The notes under the pieces are model-generated. The model was not told the DNA's origin. It did not search any database and saw nothing but the letters and a program-made list of their open reading frames with translations. Positions 41,577 through 49,992 of a stretch of DNA of 64,000 bases are shown in pieces. This DNA is from Castellaniella sp049651205. Lineage in GTDB: Bacteria; Pseudomonadota; Gammaproteobacteria; Burkholderiales; Burkholderiaceae_B. The stretch is taken from contig NZ_JBASBR010000013.1 of assembly GCF_049651205.1 (NCBI RefSeq), positions 1 through 64,000 on the forward strand. The letters run 5' to 3'. The first letter of the stretch is position 1; every line of letters begins with the position of its first letter. The translations under genes were made by a program, and so were the position numbers.

Positions 41577-42397
41577 GCGCCCCAGATATCTGGGTGATTG
41601 GCGACGTCCAGGGGTGTGCACAGCCTCTGCGTGCCTTGCTTGCGCATCCCCAACTGGCCCACCCCGACACCGAAATCTGGTTTGCCGGAGATCTCGTCAA
41701 TCGCGGCCCGGATTCTCTGGGTGCCCTGCGCCTGATCCGCAGCTTGGGCAACCGGGCACGGGTTGTGTTGGGCAATCATGATATTCACCTGCTGGCAGTG
41801 GCCGCGGGGGTGCGTAAACACGGAAAATCCGACACCCTGCAAGACATCCTGGCCGCCCCAGACCGCGACGAGTTGCTCTCCTGGTTGCGTCATCGCCCTT
41901 TGATGGTTCGCGGTCATCGCCACGTGATGGTGCATGCCGGCATTTTGCCGGCCTGGACACTAGACCAGGCCCAGGCGCTTGCGCACGAAATCGAAGCATC
42001 CTTGCAGCAGGACAACTGGCAACAAGCCGTGCACGATTTATACGGCGAAGAACCACTTTGCTGGGACGATACGCTTGTCGGGCCTGAGCGGATGCGCGTG
42101 ATCGTCAATGCCCTGACACGCATGCGCATGTGCCAAATTAACGGCAGCATGAATTTTCAGCACAAGGCCGGCCCCAAGGACAGCCCTGACCTCAAACCCT
42201 GGTTTGAACTACCGGCACGCAGAGATCTCTCAGAGACCATCGTGTTTGGGCATTGGTCAGCCCTAGGCCTGAACATCCGCCCTGACACCATCTGCCTGGA
42301 CACAGGCTGTGTGTGGGGAAGATCACTGACCGCATTGCGCCTGCGCGACCATGCATTGATTCAGGAAGACTGCACAGCCTGCCGCACCAGAGCGTGA
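41573..42397 (+). CDS. apaH: Symmetrical bis(5'-nucleosyl)-tetraphosphatase
   Basis: Cleaves Ap4A to two ADP and can decap Np4-RNA. The 274 residues contain the metallophosphatase series GDVQGC, AGDLVNRGPDS, VLGNHDIHLLA and later HAGILPAWTL and FGHWSALG. The ATG at 41573 overlaps lptG by four bases; an upstream in-frame ATG at 41537 lies inside lptG and is unlikely. Its 3' end overlaps the convergent acyltransferase gene by 37 bp. Confidence 0.95.
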   Translation: MSAPDIWVIGDVQGCAQPLRALLAHPQLAHPDTEIWFAGDLVNRGPDSLGALRLIRSLGNRARVVLGNHDIHLLAVAAGVRKHGKSDTLQDILAAPDRDELLSWLRHRPLMVRGHRHVMVHAGILPAWTLDQAQALAHEIEASLQQDNWQQAVHDLYGEEPLCWDDTLVGPERMRVIVNALTRMRMCQINGSMNFQHKAGPKDSPDLKPWFELPARRDLSETIVFGHWSALGLNIRPDTICLDTGCVWGRSLTALRLRDHALIQEDCTACRTRA

Positions 42398-43098
42398 CAC
42401 TGGCTGGCCAGATCTCCACGACGAGACTCGGCATCCGGAACAATCGGCCGTAAAAACTGGCATTCGACAGCCACCCCCCAGGCACCCAGCAGTATCCACA
42501 AATTGGCCACCAGGGTTTGCTCGCCCACAAACGAGAGTTCGGGCGCCGGCCGCCCATGGCGCAGGTAGCGCAACGCCACCGGCTGTATAGGCACCTGGGC
42601 CTGAACCGCCGCCTCGAAGAGGCCGGAGTGAAATGGCTTCACATCCCGCCCTTCGGTAGTGGTCCCTTCTGGAAACAGGCCGACAACGTCGCCCTGCTGA
42701 AAGCAGCGGGTGATCTGCCGACAAGCCTCACGCACAGCATGACGGTGGCCGCGGTCGATGAACAGCGTGCCGGCCCAGGCAACCAGCAGACCAATCACCG
42801 GCCAGCGCCGGATATCGCTCTTGGCAACAAATGAGGTGGTGCGTACACGGTTGAGCACAAAGATATCCACCCAGGACACATGGTTGGCGACCCAAAGGCC
42901 GGGACCTTTGCGCAGGGGCTGCCCCAGTACACGGACGCGCACCCCACACAAGGCCAACAGGCCGCGCGACCAGGCGCCCACCACCCACAGGCGCCAGCGG
43001 CGGCTTAACAGGGGAAAGACCAGCAGCTCGGTGAGTAGCCCCGAGAGGATCCACACCACCACGAATACCGAACGAATCACAAACAACACGACCGCCAC
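42361..43098 (-). CDS. 1-acyl-sn-glycerol-3-phosphate acyltransferase-like (PlsC family)
   Basis: A 245-residue membrane acyltransferase with an N-terminal hydrophobic segment (about 2-30), the catalytic HX4D box (H73...D78 in NHVSWVD) and the acceptor motif FPEGT (142-146), plus PIQPVALRY. It probably makes phosphatidic acid or acylates a related lipid such as ornithine lipid; the exact acceptor cannot be told. It overlaps the convergent apaH by 37 bp and is followed upstream by ruvX on the same strand. Confidence 0.88.
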   Translation of the reverse strand: MAVVLFVIRSVFVVVWILSGLLTELLVFPLLSRRWRLWVVGAWSRGLLALCGVRVRVLGQPLRKGPGLWVANHVSWVDIFVLNRVRTTSFVAKSDIRRWPVIGLLVAWAGTLFIDRGHRHAVREACRQITRCFQQGDVVGLFPEGTTTEGRDVKPFHSGLFEAAVQAQVPIQPVALRYLRHGRPAPELSFVGEQTLVANLWILLGAWGVAVECQFLRPIVPDAESRRGDLASQCHALVRQAVQSS

Positions 43099-43138
43099 GC
43101 AGCACCTCGCTCCCGGACCACCCGGGCGATGTGGCTCA

Positions 43139-43534
43139 TCATACCTGCTGATCGAAATACCGCTGCAAAATCACAGCAGCAGCCATGGCATCGTCGGGGG
43201 CGTTGCTGCTCAGAATGTGCTGGGCCTCCAGGCTGGATCCGCGCTCATCAATCAAAACCACGGCCAGGCCAAATCGGCCCTCCAGCTGATGGGCAAAACG
43301 TCGGCTTTGCTGTGAAGCGGCTTGTTCTTGCCCATCGAGCGTCAGCGGCAAACCCACCACCACCCGGTTGGGCTGCCATTCGTCGAGCAAGGCGGCAATC
43401 TGGTCAAATCGTTGCACCCGGGTGGTTGGTGTCAGGATGCACAAGGGCCTGGCCTGTGCGGTCAGTGTGTTACCCAGAGCTACTCCGATTTTTCGGAGGC
43501 CAAAATCAAAGGCTAGCAGAACCTCTTCAGGCAT
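43139..43534 (-). CDS. ruvX: Putative pre-16S rRNA nuclease YqgF/RuvX
   Basis: A 131-residue RNase H-fold protein proposed to finish 16S rRNA 5' ends. It has FDFGLRKIGVALGN near the N-terminus, VVVGLPLTLDGQEQAASQQ in the middle and DERGSSLEAQ near the C-terminus, all YqgF hallmarks. The ATG at 43534 overlaps yqgE by 8 bp; the longer open frame upstream is yqgE read in another frame. The yqgE-ruvX order is widely conserved. Confidence 0.93.
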   Translation of the reverse strand: MPEEVLLAFDFGLRKIGVALGNTLTAQARPLCILTPTTRVQRFDQIAALLDEWQPNRVVVGLPLTLDGQEQAASQQSRRFAHQLEGRFGLAVVLIDERGSSLEAQHILSSNAPDDAMAAAVILQRYFDQQV

Positions 43535-44123
43535 GACCCGCATCGCTGGCCAGCATCGCAGAGCGGATACCCAGCTGCGCCAGGGCTGCATCGTAGCGTT
43601 GCTCGGCCGGGGTATCGAACAGGATTTCGTGGGAGGACAGCACATTGAGCCATGCATTGCTGGCGAGCTCGTCCTCGAGCTGGCCGGCCCCCCAGCCTGC
43701 ATAGCCTAGCGTGACTAGCAAATGGGCGGGCCCGTGCCCTGCTGCAACGTCTTGCAGCACATCCCGCGAAGTGGTGAGTGCCACGTTGTCGTCTACCGGA
43801 ATGCTGGAGTTGTAATCACCGCGTGGCACGTGCAGCACAAAGCCACGATCGGTTTGTACCGGCCCGCCAAAAAAAACCGGGGTTTCACGTACCGGGCCAA
43901 TCTCGAGTGACAGGGGAAGGTCGATGCGCTGGAGGAGGTCTCCGATGGTGAGATCGGTGGGGCGATTGACCACCAGACCCAGTGCACCGTGCTCGGTGTG
44001 TTCGCAGACATAAATAACGGTGTTGGCGAGCTCGCCTGACACCCTGCCGGGCATGGCCAGTAACAACTGGCGCGAGAGATCAATCCGAGGGTTTTCTTCG
44101 GCAGCATGCGGTTTGGTCGTCAT
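43527..44123 (-). CDS. yqgE: YqgE/AlgH-family protein
   Basis: A 198-residue UPF0301 protein with LLLAMPGRVSGELANTVIYVCEHTEHGALGLVVNRPTDLTIGDLL (split here by function: MPG-start strand and the GALGLVVNRP box) and VTLGYAGWGAGQLEDEL. Linked to alginate regulation in Pseudomonas, but the biochemical role is unknown. The ATG at 44123 has GGGAGA 7-8 bases upstream. It overlaps ruvX by 8 bp and lies 46 bp downstream of the rubredoxin gene on the same strand. Confidence 0.93.
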   Translation of the reverse strand: MTTKPHAAEENPRIDLSRQLLLAMPGRVSGELANTVIYVCEHTEHGALGLVVNRPTDLTIGDLLQRIDLPLSLEIGPVRETPVFFGGPVQTDRGFVLHVPRGDYNSSIPVDDNVALTTSRDVLQDVAAGHGPAHLLVTLGYAGWGAGQLEDELASNAWLNVLSSHEILFDTPAEQRYDAALAQLGIRSAMLASDAGHA

Positions 44124-44169
44124 GATGATCTCCCTGGAGGCGGGCCAAACGGCCCATATCCCTAGAGTA

Positions 44170-44334
44170 TCAGATCTCGATGAGTTCGAAATCTTCTTTG
44201 CGGGCCCCGCATTCGGGGCATACCCAGTTGGGTGGCACGTCTTCCCAACGCGTGCCCGGTGCAATCCCGTCTTCGGGAAAGCCCGCCGCTTCATCGTAAA
44301 TCCAGCCGCAAATAAGACACATCCATGTGCGCAT
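44170..44334 (-). CDS. Rubredoxin
   Basis: A 54-residue iron protein too short for most gene tracks. The Fe(Cys)4 ligands are in MCLICGWIYDE (C6, C9) and VCPECGARK (C39, C42), with the rubredoxin PEDGIAPGTRWEDVPPNW segment between them. It carries electrons between reductases and oxidases or alkane hydroxylases. The start at 44334 has AAGG 10 bases upstream; an in-frame ATG two codons earlier (44340) would have it only 4 bases upstream. It is divergent from the thiD-like gene and next to yqgE. Confidence 0.95.
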   Translation of the reverse strand: MRTWMCLICGWIYDEAAGFPEDGIAPGTRWEDVPPNWVCPECGARKEDFELIEI

Positions 44335-44445
44335 GACCATCAAACCTTAAATCAGGCCTGCCAGAGAATCCGCAAGCCGCATCCATTAGAATGGATGCCA
44401 TAGTACCCAATCCGCCGGGCTGTCTGCCGGCTTGTCGCGCGTGTC

Positions 44446-45255
44446 ATGGCCTCCCCGCTTATATCGTCTCTGTCACTTCCGCTGATTCTCGGCTCTTTCG
44501 ATCCCAGTGGCGCCAGTAACCTGCCTGCTGACGCGGTCATCTGTGCGCAGCTTGGGCTGCACGCCTGCTCTGTGGTGACCGCGATTCTGGCTCAGGATAC
44601 CTCCGGCATCCAGTCTGTCCAGCGGATCTCTCCAGAATTCATCGACGAACAGGCCCGCTGTCTGCTCGAAGACATGGCAATCGGCGCCATCAAGATCGGG
44701 CCACAATACGACCCGGAAACCATCGCTACGCTGGCCCAACTGGCGGCCGACTACAGCACCCTGCCTCTGGTATTGCATCTGACACGGCCGCCTGATGTGC
44801 CCGACCTCGACGATCTGGATGCTGAGGACACTGTGGGCGCTTTGCTGGACCTGTTGGTACCCCAGGCACACATTTTGGTGCTGAATGCCTCACAGCCAGA
44901 ACATTGGGCCAGCCAGGGCCTGCTCTCGGAGACCCGGGCAGACTCCCCCATCCAGGCCTTGCTTGAGCTGGGTGCCTCGCATGTGCTGTGCTGCCATTTC
45001 AGTCCGGGTACTGATGGCCCGGGCCTAAGCTGGCATAGCCAGGATCAGGCCAGCCAACGGTGGCCCCTGCCGACATCACCCGTACGGGCCACCGACCGCG
45101 AAAGCCTGTTGGCTACCTTGCTGACCTATCATCTGGCACAAGGGCTTACCCCCGAGGCAGCTGTGCAGCAAGCCGCCGGCCAGGCCGGGCACATGCTGAC
45201 ACATACGTTTCACCCGGGGATGGGGCAGCAGATCTTACGTTTCACCACACCATGA
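44446..45255 (+). CDS. ThiD-like hydroxymethylpyrimidine kinase family protein (atypical)
   Basis: Ribokinase-fold, 269 residues. The N-terminal ILGSFDPSGASNLPADA (about 9-24) corresponds to the usual GxDPSGGAGIQAD, and VVTAILAQDTSGIQSV and AIKIG follow the HMP kinase pattern. The C-terminal GTGC anion-hole/active-site motif of ThiD is not found; RATDRESLLATLLTYHLAQG occupies its place. Overlap with thiE by ATGA supports a thiamine role: phosphorylation of HMP or HMP-phosphate. It might instead be a degenerate or regulatory paralogue. The gene symbol is withheld for this reason. Confidence 0.78.
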   Translation: MASPLISSLSLPLILGSFDPSGASNLPADAVICAQLGLHACSVVTAILAQDTSGIQSVQRISPEFIDEQARCLLEDMAIGAIKIGPQYDPETIATLAQLAADYSTLPLVLHLTRPPDVPDLDDLDAEDTVGALLDLLVPQAHILVLNASQPEHWASQGLLSETRADSPIQALLELGASHVLCCHFSPGTDGPGLSWHSQDQASQRWPLPTSPVRATDRESLLATLLTYHLAQGLTPEAAVQQAAGQAGHMLTHTFHPGMGQQILRFTTP

Positions 45256-45893
45256 ATTCACTCAGATTTCCGCACGGCCTATACGGCGTCACCCCCGACT
45301 GGCCCGATACTCACCGCTTGCTTGAGGCCATCCGCCAGGCACACGCAGGCGGCATGCAAGTGCTGCAATGGCGGCGCAAACTGGGCGACCCGGCCAAGCA
45401 GCGGGCCCAAGCCCTCTCGGTGCGCGACCTCTGCCGCGAACTTCATCTGCCCCTGATCATCAATGACGACTGGCGCCTGGCATTGGCGCTGGATGCCGAC
45501 GGCGTGCATCTGGGCAAAGACGATGGCACACTGGCTGAGGCACGACGCGAGATGGGCCCCCACAAACTGATCGGGTGCTCGTGCTACAACCAGCCGGCCT
45601 TGGCACACCAGCATCTGCAGGTGCCCGTGGATTACATTGCCTTTGGCGCAATGTTTCCTTCCGCGGTCAAACCAGATGCCGTACGCGCCTCTCTGGACGA
45701 CATTCGCGAGGGGCACAAGATCAGCGCCCTGCTCTCACCCCGTCCAGCCGTAGTGGCCATTGGCGGCATTGGCCCGGATAATGCACCGTCAGTCATCCAG
45801 GCCGGCGCCGACAGTATTGCTGTGATCAGCGCCCTGTTCAACGCCCCCGATATCACCGCCGCAGCACAACGCTGCAGCGCACTTTTTTCCTGA
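45252..45893 (+). CDS. thiE: Thiamine-phosphate synthase
   Basis: Joins HMP-pyrophosphate and thiazole phosphate to thiamine phosphate. The 213-residue TIM barrel contains MQVLQWRRKLGD (about 36-47), LIINDDWRLALALDADGVHLGKDD, IGCSCYN, YIAFGAMFPSAVKPDA and VAIGGIGPDNAP motifs. ATG at 45252 overlaps thiD by four bases. A related thiamine gene, thiC, is about 9 kb away under a TPP riboswitch; none was seen before this pair. Confidence 0.94.
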   Translation: MNSLRFPHGLYGVTPDWPDTHRLLEAIRQAHAGGMQVLQWRRKLGDPAKQRAQALSVRDLCRELHLPLIINDDWRLALALDADGVHLGKDDGTLAEARREMGPHKLIGCSCYNQPALAHQHLQVPVDYIAFGAMFPSAVKPDAVRASLDDIREGHKISALLSPRPAVVAIGGIGPDNAPSVIQAGADSIAVISALFNAPDITAAAQRCSALFS

Positions 45894-45918
45894 TCCCTTT
45901 TTCGATAAGTACTCAGCC

Positions 45919-47196
45919 ATGCCCCGTAATTCAGACCTTTTCGATCGCGCCTGCCGAGCCATCCCCGGTGGGGTCAATTCTCCCGTACGGGCCTTTCGCT
46001 CGGTGGGCGGCACGCCGCCCTTCATCCAGCGCGCTCAAGGCCCCTACCTATGGGATGCTGAGAATACCCGCTACATTGATTATGTCGGATCGTGGGGCCC
46101 TGCAATCCTGGGCCATGCCGACCCCGAAGTCGTCCGTGCCGTTCAGGCTGCAGCCGAAGGCGGCTTGTCTTTCGGAGCCCCCACCGAGGCAGAAATCCAG
46201 ATCGCTGAGGCAATCATCGAGCGCATCCCGTCCATTGAACAGGTGCGCCTGGTCAGCTCGGGCACCGAAGCCACGATGTCCGCCATCCGCCTGGCCCGGG
46301 GCCACACCGGCCGCAACAAGATTGTGAAATTTGAAGGCTGCTATCACGGACACTCTGACAGCCTTCTGGTGAAGGCAGGATCCGGCATGCTGACTTTCGG
46401 CCACCCGTCTTCGGCAGGGGTACCGCCCGAATTCGTGCAACATACGCTGGTGCTCGACTACAACCACCTGGATAGCGTCGAAGCCGTTTTTGCCCAATAC
46501 CCCGAGGAGATCGCCTGCGTCATTGTCGAGCCCATTGCCGGCAACATGAACTTCGTACGGCCTGCAGCAGGCTTTCTGGAAGGCCTGCGCAAGCTATGCA
46601 GCCAGTACGGCGCCTTGCTGATTTTCGATGAAGTCATGACAGGTCTGCGCGTCGGGCCGCAAGGCATGCAGGGCTTGTGCGGCGTAACCCCCGACCTCAC
46701 CACCCTGGCCAAGATCATCGGCGGCGGCATGCCGGTAGGGGCCTTTGGCGGGCGCGCTGACGTCATGGCCAATATTGCTCCTCTGGGCGCGGTGTACCAG
46801 GCAGGCACCTTGTCGGGCAACCCGGTGGCCGTGGCCGCCGGGCTTGTAACCCTACAACGGCTGGCCGCACCAGGGCTCTACGAAAACCTGCATCAGCAAA
46901 CCGGCAAATTGGTTCAGGGGCTGATCAAGGCCGCCCATCAGCACGGGGTCGAGTTTTGCGGCGACTGGCAAGGCGGTCTCTTTGGCATTTATTTCCGCAA
47001 CACCATCCCGCAAAGCCTGGCAGAAGTCTCGGCCTGCAACCAGGAGGCCTTCAAGCGGTTTTTCCACGGGATGCTTGAAGCCGGTGCGTACTTCGCACCT
47101 TCGGCCTTCGAAGCCGGGTTTGTATCAACCACGCACGACGACGCTGTCATCGATGCCACGCTGGACGCCGCCAACCGGGTATTTGCCACCCTGTAA
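45919..47196 (+). CDS. hemL: Glutamate-1-semialdehyde 2,1-aminomutase
   Basis: Converts glutamate-1-semialdehyde to 5-aminolevulinate in C5-pathway heme synthesis. The 425 residues show the start LFDRACRAIPGGVNSPVRAF, GTEATMSAIRLARG, CYHGHSD, and the PLP-lysine region TTLAKIIGGGMPVGAFGG. Length is typical. It lies 25 bp after thiE and is followed by a 13-bp hairpin. Confidence 0.97.
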   Translation: MPRNSDLFDRACRAIPGGVNSPVRAFRSVGGTPPFIQRAQGPYLWDAENTRYIDYVGSWGPAILGHADPEVVRAVQAAAEGGLSFGAPTEAEIQIAEAIIERIPSIEQVRLVSSGTEATMSAIRLARGHTGRNKIVKFEGCYHGHSDSLLVKAGSGMLTFGHPSSAGVPPEFVQHTLVLDYNHLDSVEAVFAQYPEEIACVIVEPIAGNMNFVRPAAGFLEGLRKLCSQYGALLIFDEVMTGLRVGPQGMQGLCGVTPDLTTLAKIIGGGMPVGAFGGRADVMANIAPLGAVYQAGTLSGNPVAVAAGLVTLQRLAAPGLYENLHQQTGKLVQGLIKAAHQHGVEFCGDWQGGLFGIYFRNTIPQSLAEVSACNQEAFKRFFHGMLEAGAYFAPSAFEAGFVSTTHDDAVIDATLDAANRVFATL

Positions 47197-47219
47197 GGCA
47201 AACCTGCAAGGCCAGAAAA

Positions 47220-47256
47220 TGTACCAATCTGCAGAAATCACCGGCAGATTGGTACA
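47220..47256. terminator. Hairpin after hemL, terminator or operator-like
   Basis: TGTACCAATCTGC (47220-47232) and GCAGATTGGTACA (47244-47256) form a perfect 13-bp stem with an 11-base loop, 23 bp after hemL. There is no clean U-tract, so it may be a weak terminator or a binding site for the downstream MarR-type regulator. Confidence 0.45.
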
Positions 47257-47364
47257 AACCTCAAGTTTCTTGATGTAAAGCAAGGAAACCCGCGCCCTCC
47301 ACCCCTACACTAGGCTCGTCATTCATATCTCAGCGGCGGCTTATTACCGCCCCAAAGGCGCGCC

Positions 47365-47895
47365 ATGACCGACTACACACACTACGTCGCCACGCAACAC
47401 CCCGCTGTTGCACTCCCCCCCCGCGACCTCGAAACCCGCATCACCGACAAAGAATCCCCCGACATCCGCCTCTGGCTGCGTATGCTCAGTTGCTGCAACC
47501 TCATCGAGACCGAGGTTCGATCCCGTTTGCGCACCGAGTTCCAGACCACGTTGCCACGCTTCGACCTCCTCTCACAACTCACGCATACCCCAAAAGGGCT
47601 CAAAATGTCCGAGCTCTCCCGCCTGATGATGGTCAGCAACGGCAACATTACCGGCATCGCCGACCAACTCGAGAAAGACGGCCTGATCGAACGCCAGAGA
47701 AACGAAACCGATCGCCGCAGCTCGCTGCTGCGCCTTACCCAAAAAGGGCGCCGTTATTACCGACGCATGCAAAGTGCCCACGATTCCTGGATTCAATCAC
47801 TGCTCGGCGGCATGGCCCCTTCTGCACGATCCAGCCTGTTCGAACTCCTGGGCGATCTCAAACGCACCACACATACCCGATTGCCTGTGGCCTAA
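47365..47895 (+). CDS. MarR-family transcriptional regulator
   Basis: A 176-residue winged-helix repressor. The DNA-binding domain is about 60-125: PRFDLLSQL..., LKMSELSRLMMVSNGNITGIADQLEKDGLI (recognition region), ERQRNETDRRSSLLRLTQKGRR with the wing. N-terminal and C-terminal helices are the dimerisation elements. The ligand and targets are unknown; a hairpin 100 bp upstream may be its own operator. A strong terminator follows. Confidence 0.9.
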   Translation: MTDYTHYVATQHPAVALPPRDLETRITDKESPDIRLWLRMLSCCNLIETEVRSRLRTEFQTTLPRFDLLSQLTHTPKGLKMSELSRLMMVSNGNITGIADQLEKDGLIERQRNETDRRSSLLRLTQKGRRYYRRMQSAHDSWIQSLLGGMAPSARSSLFELLGDLKRTTHTRLPVA

Positions 47896-47925
47896 TCGCT
47901 GCACAGTCTGGTTTGGCCTCTCATG

Positions 47926-47960
47926 CAAACCCTCATTCGGCATAGAATGAGGGTTTGTTT
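47926..47960 (+). terminator. Intrinsic terminator of the MarR gene
   Basis: CAAACCCTCATTC (47926-47938), loop GGCATA and GAATGAGGGTTTG (47945-47957) make a 13-bp perfect stem followed by TTTCATTCTT. It lies 31 bp after the stop and isolates MarR from argJ. Confidence 0.88.
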
Positions 47961-48010
47961 CATTCTTGCCCCGCCCGCACAGGTACGGCATCTCATCACG
48001 CACTCAAGCC

Positions 48011-49237
48011 ATGGCCATCAATTTGCATATTCCGGCGCGCGACGCCATTTTCCCCGTTGCAGGCATCCGTATTGGCACGGCCGAAGCCAGCATCCGCAAA
48101 GCAGGCCGACGCGACCTCACCGTCTTTTTGCTCGCGCCCAACACCACGGTGGCTGGTGTCTTTACCCGCAACCGGTTTCGCGCTGCACCGGTGCAAGTGT
48201 GCGAGGCCCATCTGGCGGCACAGGCAGGCATCCGGGCGCTGGTTATCAACACTGGCAATGCCAATGCAGGCACCGGAGAACCCGGCCTGCAGGCAAGCAA
48301 TCAGACCTGTGAGGCACTGGCAAGCCAGCTGGGCGTGCACGCCACACAGATTTTGCCGTTTTCCACGGGGGTCATCCTCGAGCCCCTGCCAGTAGACCGC
48401 CTGATTGCCGGCCTGCCTGCTGCTGTGGCCGATGCACAATCGGCGCACTGGTTTGAAGCTGCCCACAGCATCATGACCACCGACACGCAACCCAAGATTC
48501 ATTCGCAACAGATCGATCTGGGCGGCACCACGGTAACCATCACCGGCATCAGCAAGGGTGCGGGCATGATCCGCCCCAATATGGCCACGATGCTGGGTTT
48601 TCTGGCCACCGACGCGGGCCTGCCTGCACCACTGCTCAAAACCCTGGCCAGCCAGATCGCCAACCAGTCGTTCAATCGCATCACGGTGGATGGTGACACC
48701 TCCACCAACGACTCCTTCATCATCATGGCCACCGGGGCCAGCGGCGTCCAGATCCAGTCCCCACAAGACCCTCGCTTCCAGCCACTGGTGCAGGCACTCA
48801 CTCAGGCCGCACGCGATCTGGCCCAAAAAATCGTGCGCGACGCCGAAGGTGCAACCAAATTCATGACCATCCAGGTCGAACAGGCCGCCACCACCGAAGA
48901 AGCTCTGAAGGTGGCTTATTCCATTGCCCATTCGCCTTTGGTAAAAACCGCGTTTTATGCGTCCGACCCCAATCTGGGCCGAATCCTCGCAGCTATTGGC
49001 TACGCGGGCATTGACGATCTCGACGTCTCCAAACTTACCCTGTGGTTGGGCGACATCCAGGTGGCCACGCAAGGTGGTCGCGATCCCAACTATCTCGAAG
49101 AAGACGGCCAGCGCATCATGGCGCAAGCAGAGATCCTGGTACGGGTAGCACTGGGACGTGGCCAAACCTCCGATACCGTCTATACGTGTGATTTTTCCCA
49201 CGAATACGTCAGTATCAATGCAGATTACCGCTCTTAG
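48011..49237 (+). CDS. argJ: Bifunctional glutamate N-acetyltransferase/ornithine acetyltransferase
   Basis: Recycles the acetyl group from N-acetylornithine to glutamate and makes N-acetylglutamate in arginine synthesis. The 408-residue precursor self-cleaves before the nucleophilic threonine in GAGMIRPNMATMLGF (scissile A-T bond). Motifs LVINTGNANAGTG and DGDTSTNDS fit the ArgJ family. The ATG at 48011 gives MAINLHIP; an upstream ATG at 47966 would extend into the MarR terminator tail. It works in the same pathway as argC (15899-16963). Confidence 0.96.
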   Translation: MAINLHIPARDAIFPVAGIRIGTAEASIRKAGRRDLTVFLLAPNTTVAGVFTRNRFRAAPVQVCEAHLAAQAGIRALVINTGNANAGTGEPGLQASNQTCEALASQLGVHATQILPFSTGVILEPLPVDRLIAGLPAAVADAQSAHWFEAAHSIMTTDTQPKIHSQQIDLGGTTVTITGISKGAGMIRPNMATMLGFLATDAGLPAPLLKTLASQIANQSFNRITVDGDTSTNDSFIIMATGASGVQIQSPQDPRFQPLVQALTQAARDLAQKIVRDAEGATKFMTIQVEQAATTEEALKVAYSIAHSPLVKTAFYASDPNLGRILAAIGYAGIDDLDVSKLTLWLGDIQVATQGGRDPNYLEEDGQRIMAQAEILVRVALGRGQTSDTVYTCDFSHEYVSINADYRS

Positions 49238-49284
49238 GGGCTTGATTTACAAGATCAAATCTGCAAAAATACTTGGCTTGGCCA

Positions 49285-49362
49285 TGCTTATGCATTTAAG
49301 CACAGGCCTTTTTGGCATCCCTGGTGCAAGGCTTAGGCTCTTTTTAAGCATGAGGCACCAGG
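49285..49362 (+). promoter_or_regulatory. Structured leader of rplU-rpmA
   Basis: Before rplU (49385) lie two hairpins that share the pairing GCTTA/TAAGC: 49285-49290 with 49297-49302, and a nested one at 49320-49327 with 49355-49362 (CCTGGTGC/GCACCAGG) enclosing 49331-49335 with 49345-49349. A possible promoter TTTACA (49246-49251), 16 bp, AATACT (49268-49273) precedes them. This may be an autoregulatory ribosomal-protein leader; no known motif is claimed. Confidence 0.5.
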
Positions 49363-49384
49363 AATATTCTCACAGGAAATCCCC

Positions 49385-49696
49385 ATGTACGCGGTCATAA
49401 AAACCGGTGGCAAACAGTATCGTGTTTGCGCTGGCCAAAAACTGAAAATCGAACAGATACCAGCTGACATTGGGCAAGAAATCTCGCTAGACCAGGTTTT
49501 GTCGGTTGGCGAAGGTGATGCGCTGAAAATCGGCACGCCTTTCGTCACGGGCGCTGCGGTCAAAGCCACTGTTCTTGCACAAGGTCGTCACGACAAGGTC
49601 AAAATCTTCAAGATGCGCCGGCGCAAGCATTATCAAAAGCACCAAGGCCATCGCCAGAATTTCACCGAAATCCGCATCGACGCCGTTGCGGCCTGA
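49385..49696 (+). CDS. rplU: 50S ribosomal protein L21
   Basis: The 103 residues open YAVIKTGGKQYRV, the L21 signature, and contain KVKIFKMRRRKHYQKHQGHRQ, which contacts 23S rRNA. Length matches the family. It is followed 20 bp later by rpmA, the conserved rplU-rpmA-obgE series. Confidence 0.98.
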   Translation: MYAVIKTGGKQYRVCAGQKLKIEQIPADIGQEISLDQVLSVGEGDALKIGTPFVTGAAVKATVLAQGRHDKVKIFKMRRRKHYQKHQGHRQNFTEIRIDAVAA

Positions 49697-49716
49697 CCTG
49701 ACCAAGGAGCACACTC

Positions 49717-49977
49717 ATGGCACACAAAAAGGGCGGCGGCTCAACGCGTAACGGCCGCGATTCAGAATCCAAACGGCTGGGCGTCAAAGTATATGGCGGC
49801 CAACAAATCTCGGCGGGCGGCATCATTGTTCGCCAGCGGGGCACGCAATTCCATCCTGGCGTCAATGTCGGCATCGGCAAAGACCACACGTTGTTCTCCC
49901 TTGTGGACGGCACCGTGCAGTTTTCCGTCAAGGGCGCGCTTAACAAGCGCACCGTGTCGGTAAACGCCAGCAACTGA
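49717..49977 (+). CDS. rpmA: 50S ribosomal protein L27
   Basis: The 86 residues begin MAHKKGGGSTRNGRDSESKRLG, the L27 signature whose N-terminus reaches the peptidyl-transferase centre, and contain GGIIVRQRGTQFHPG. A strong terminator at 49993-50030 follows, so obgE may be only partly read through from here. Confidence 0.98.
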   Translation: MAHKKGGGSTRNGRDSESKRLGVKVYGGQQISAGGIIVRQRGTQFHPGVNVGIGKDHTLFSLVDGTVQFSVKGALNKRTVSVNASN

Positions 49978-49992
49978 TCTTCACCGATCAGC

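Noticed and set aside
47996..49201. Minus-strand open frame of 401 codons
   Set aside because: Antisense to argJ; a shadow caused by high-GC third positions.
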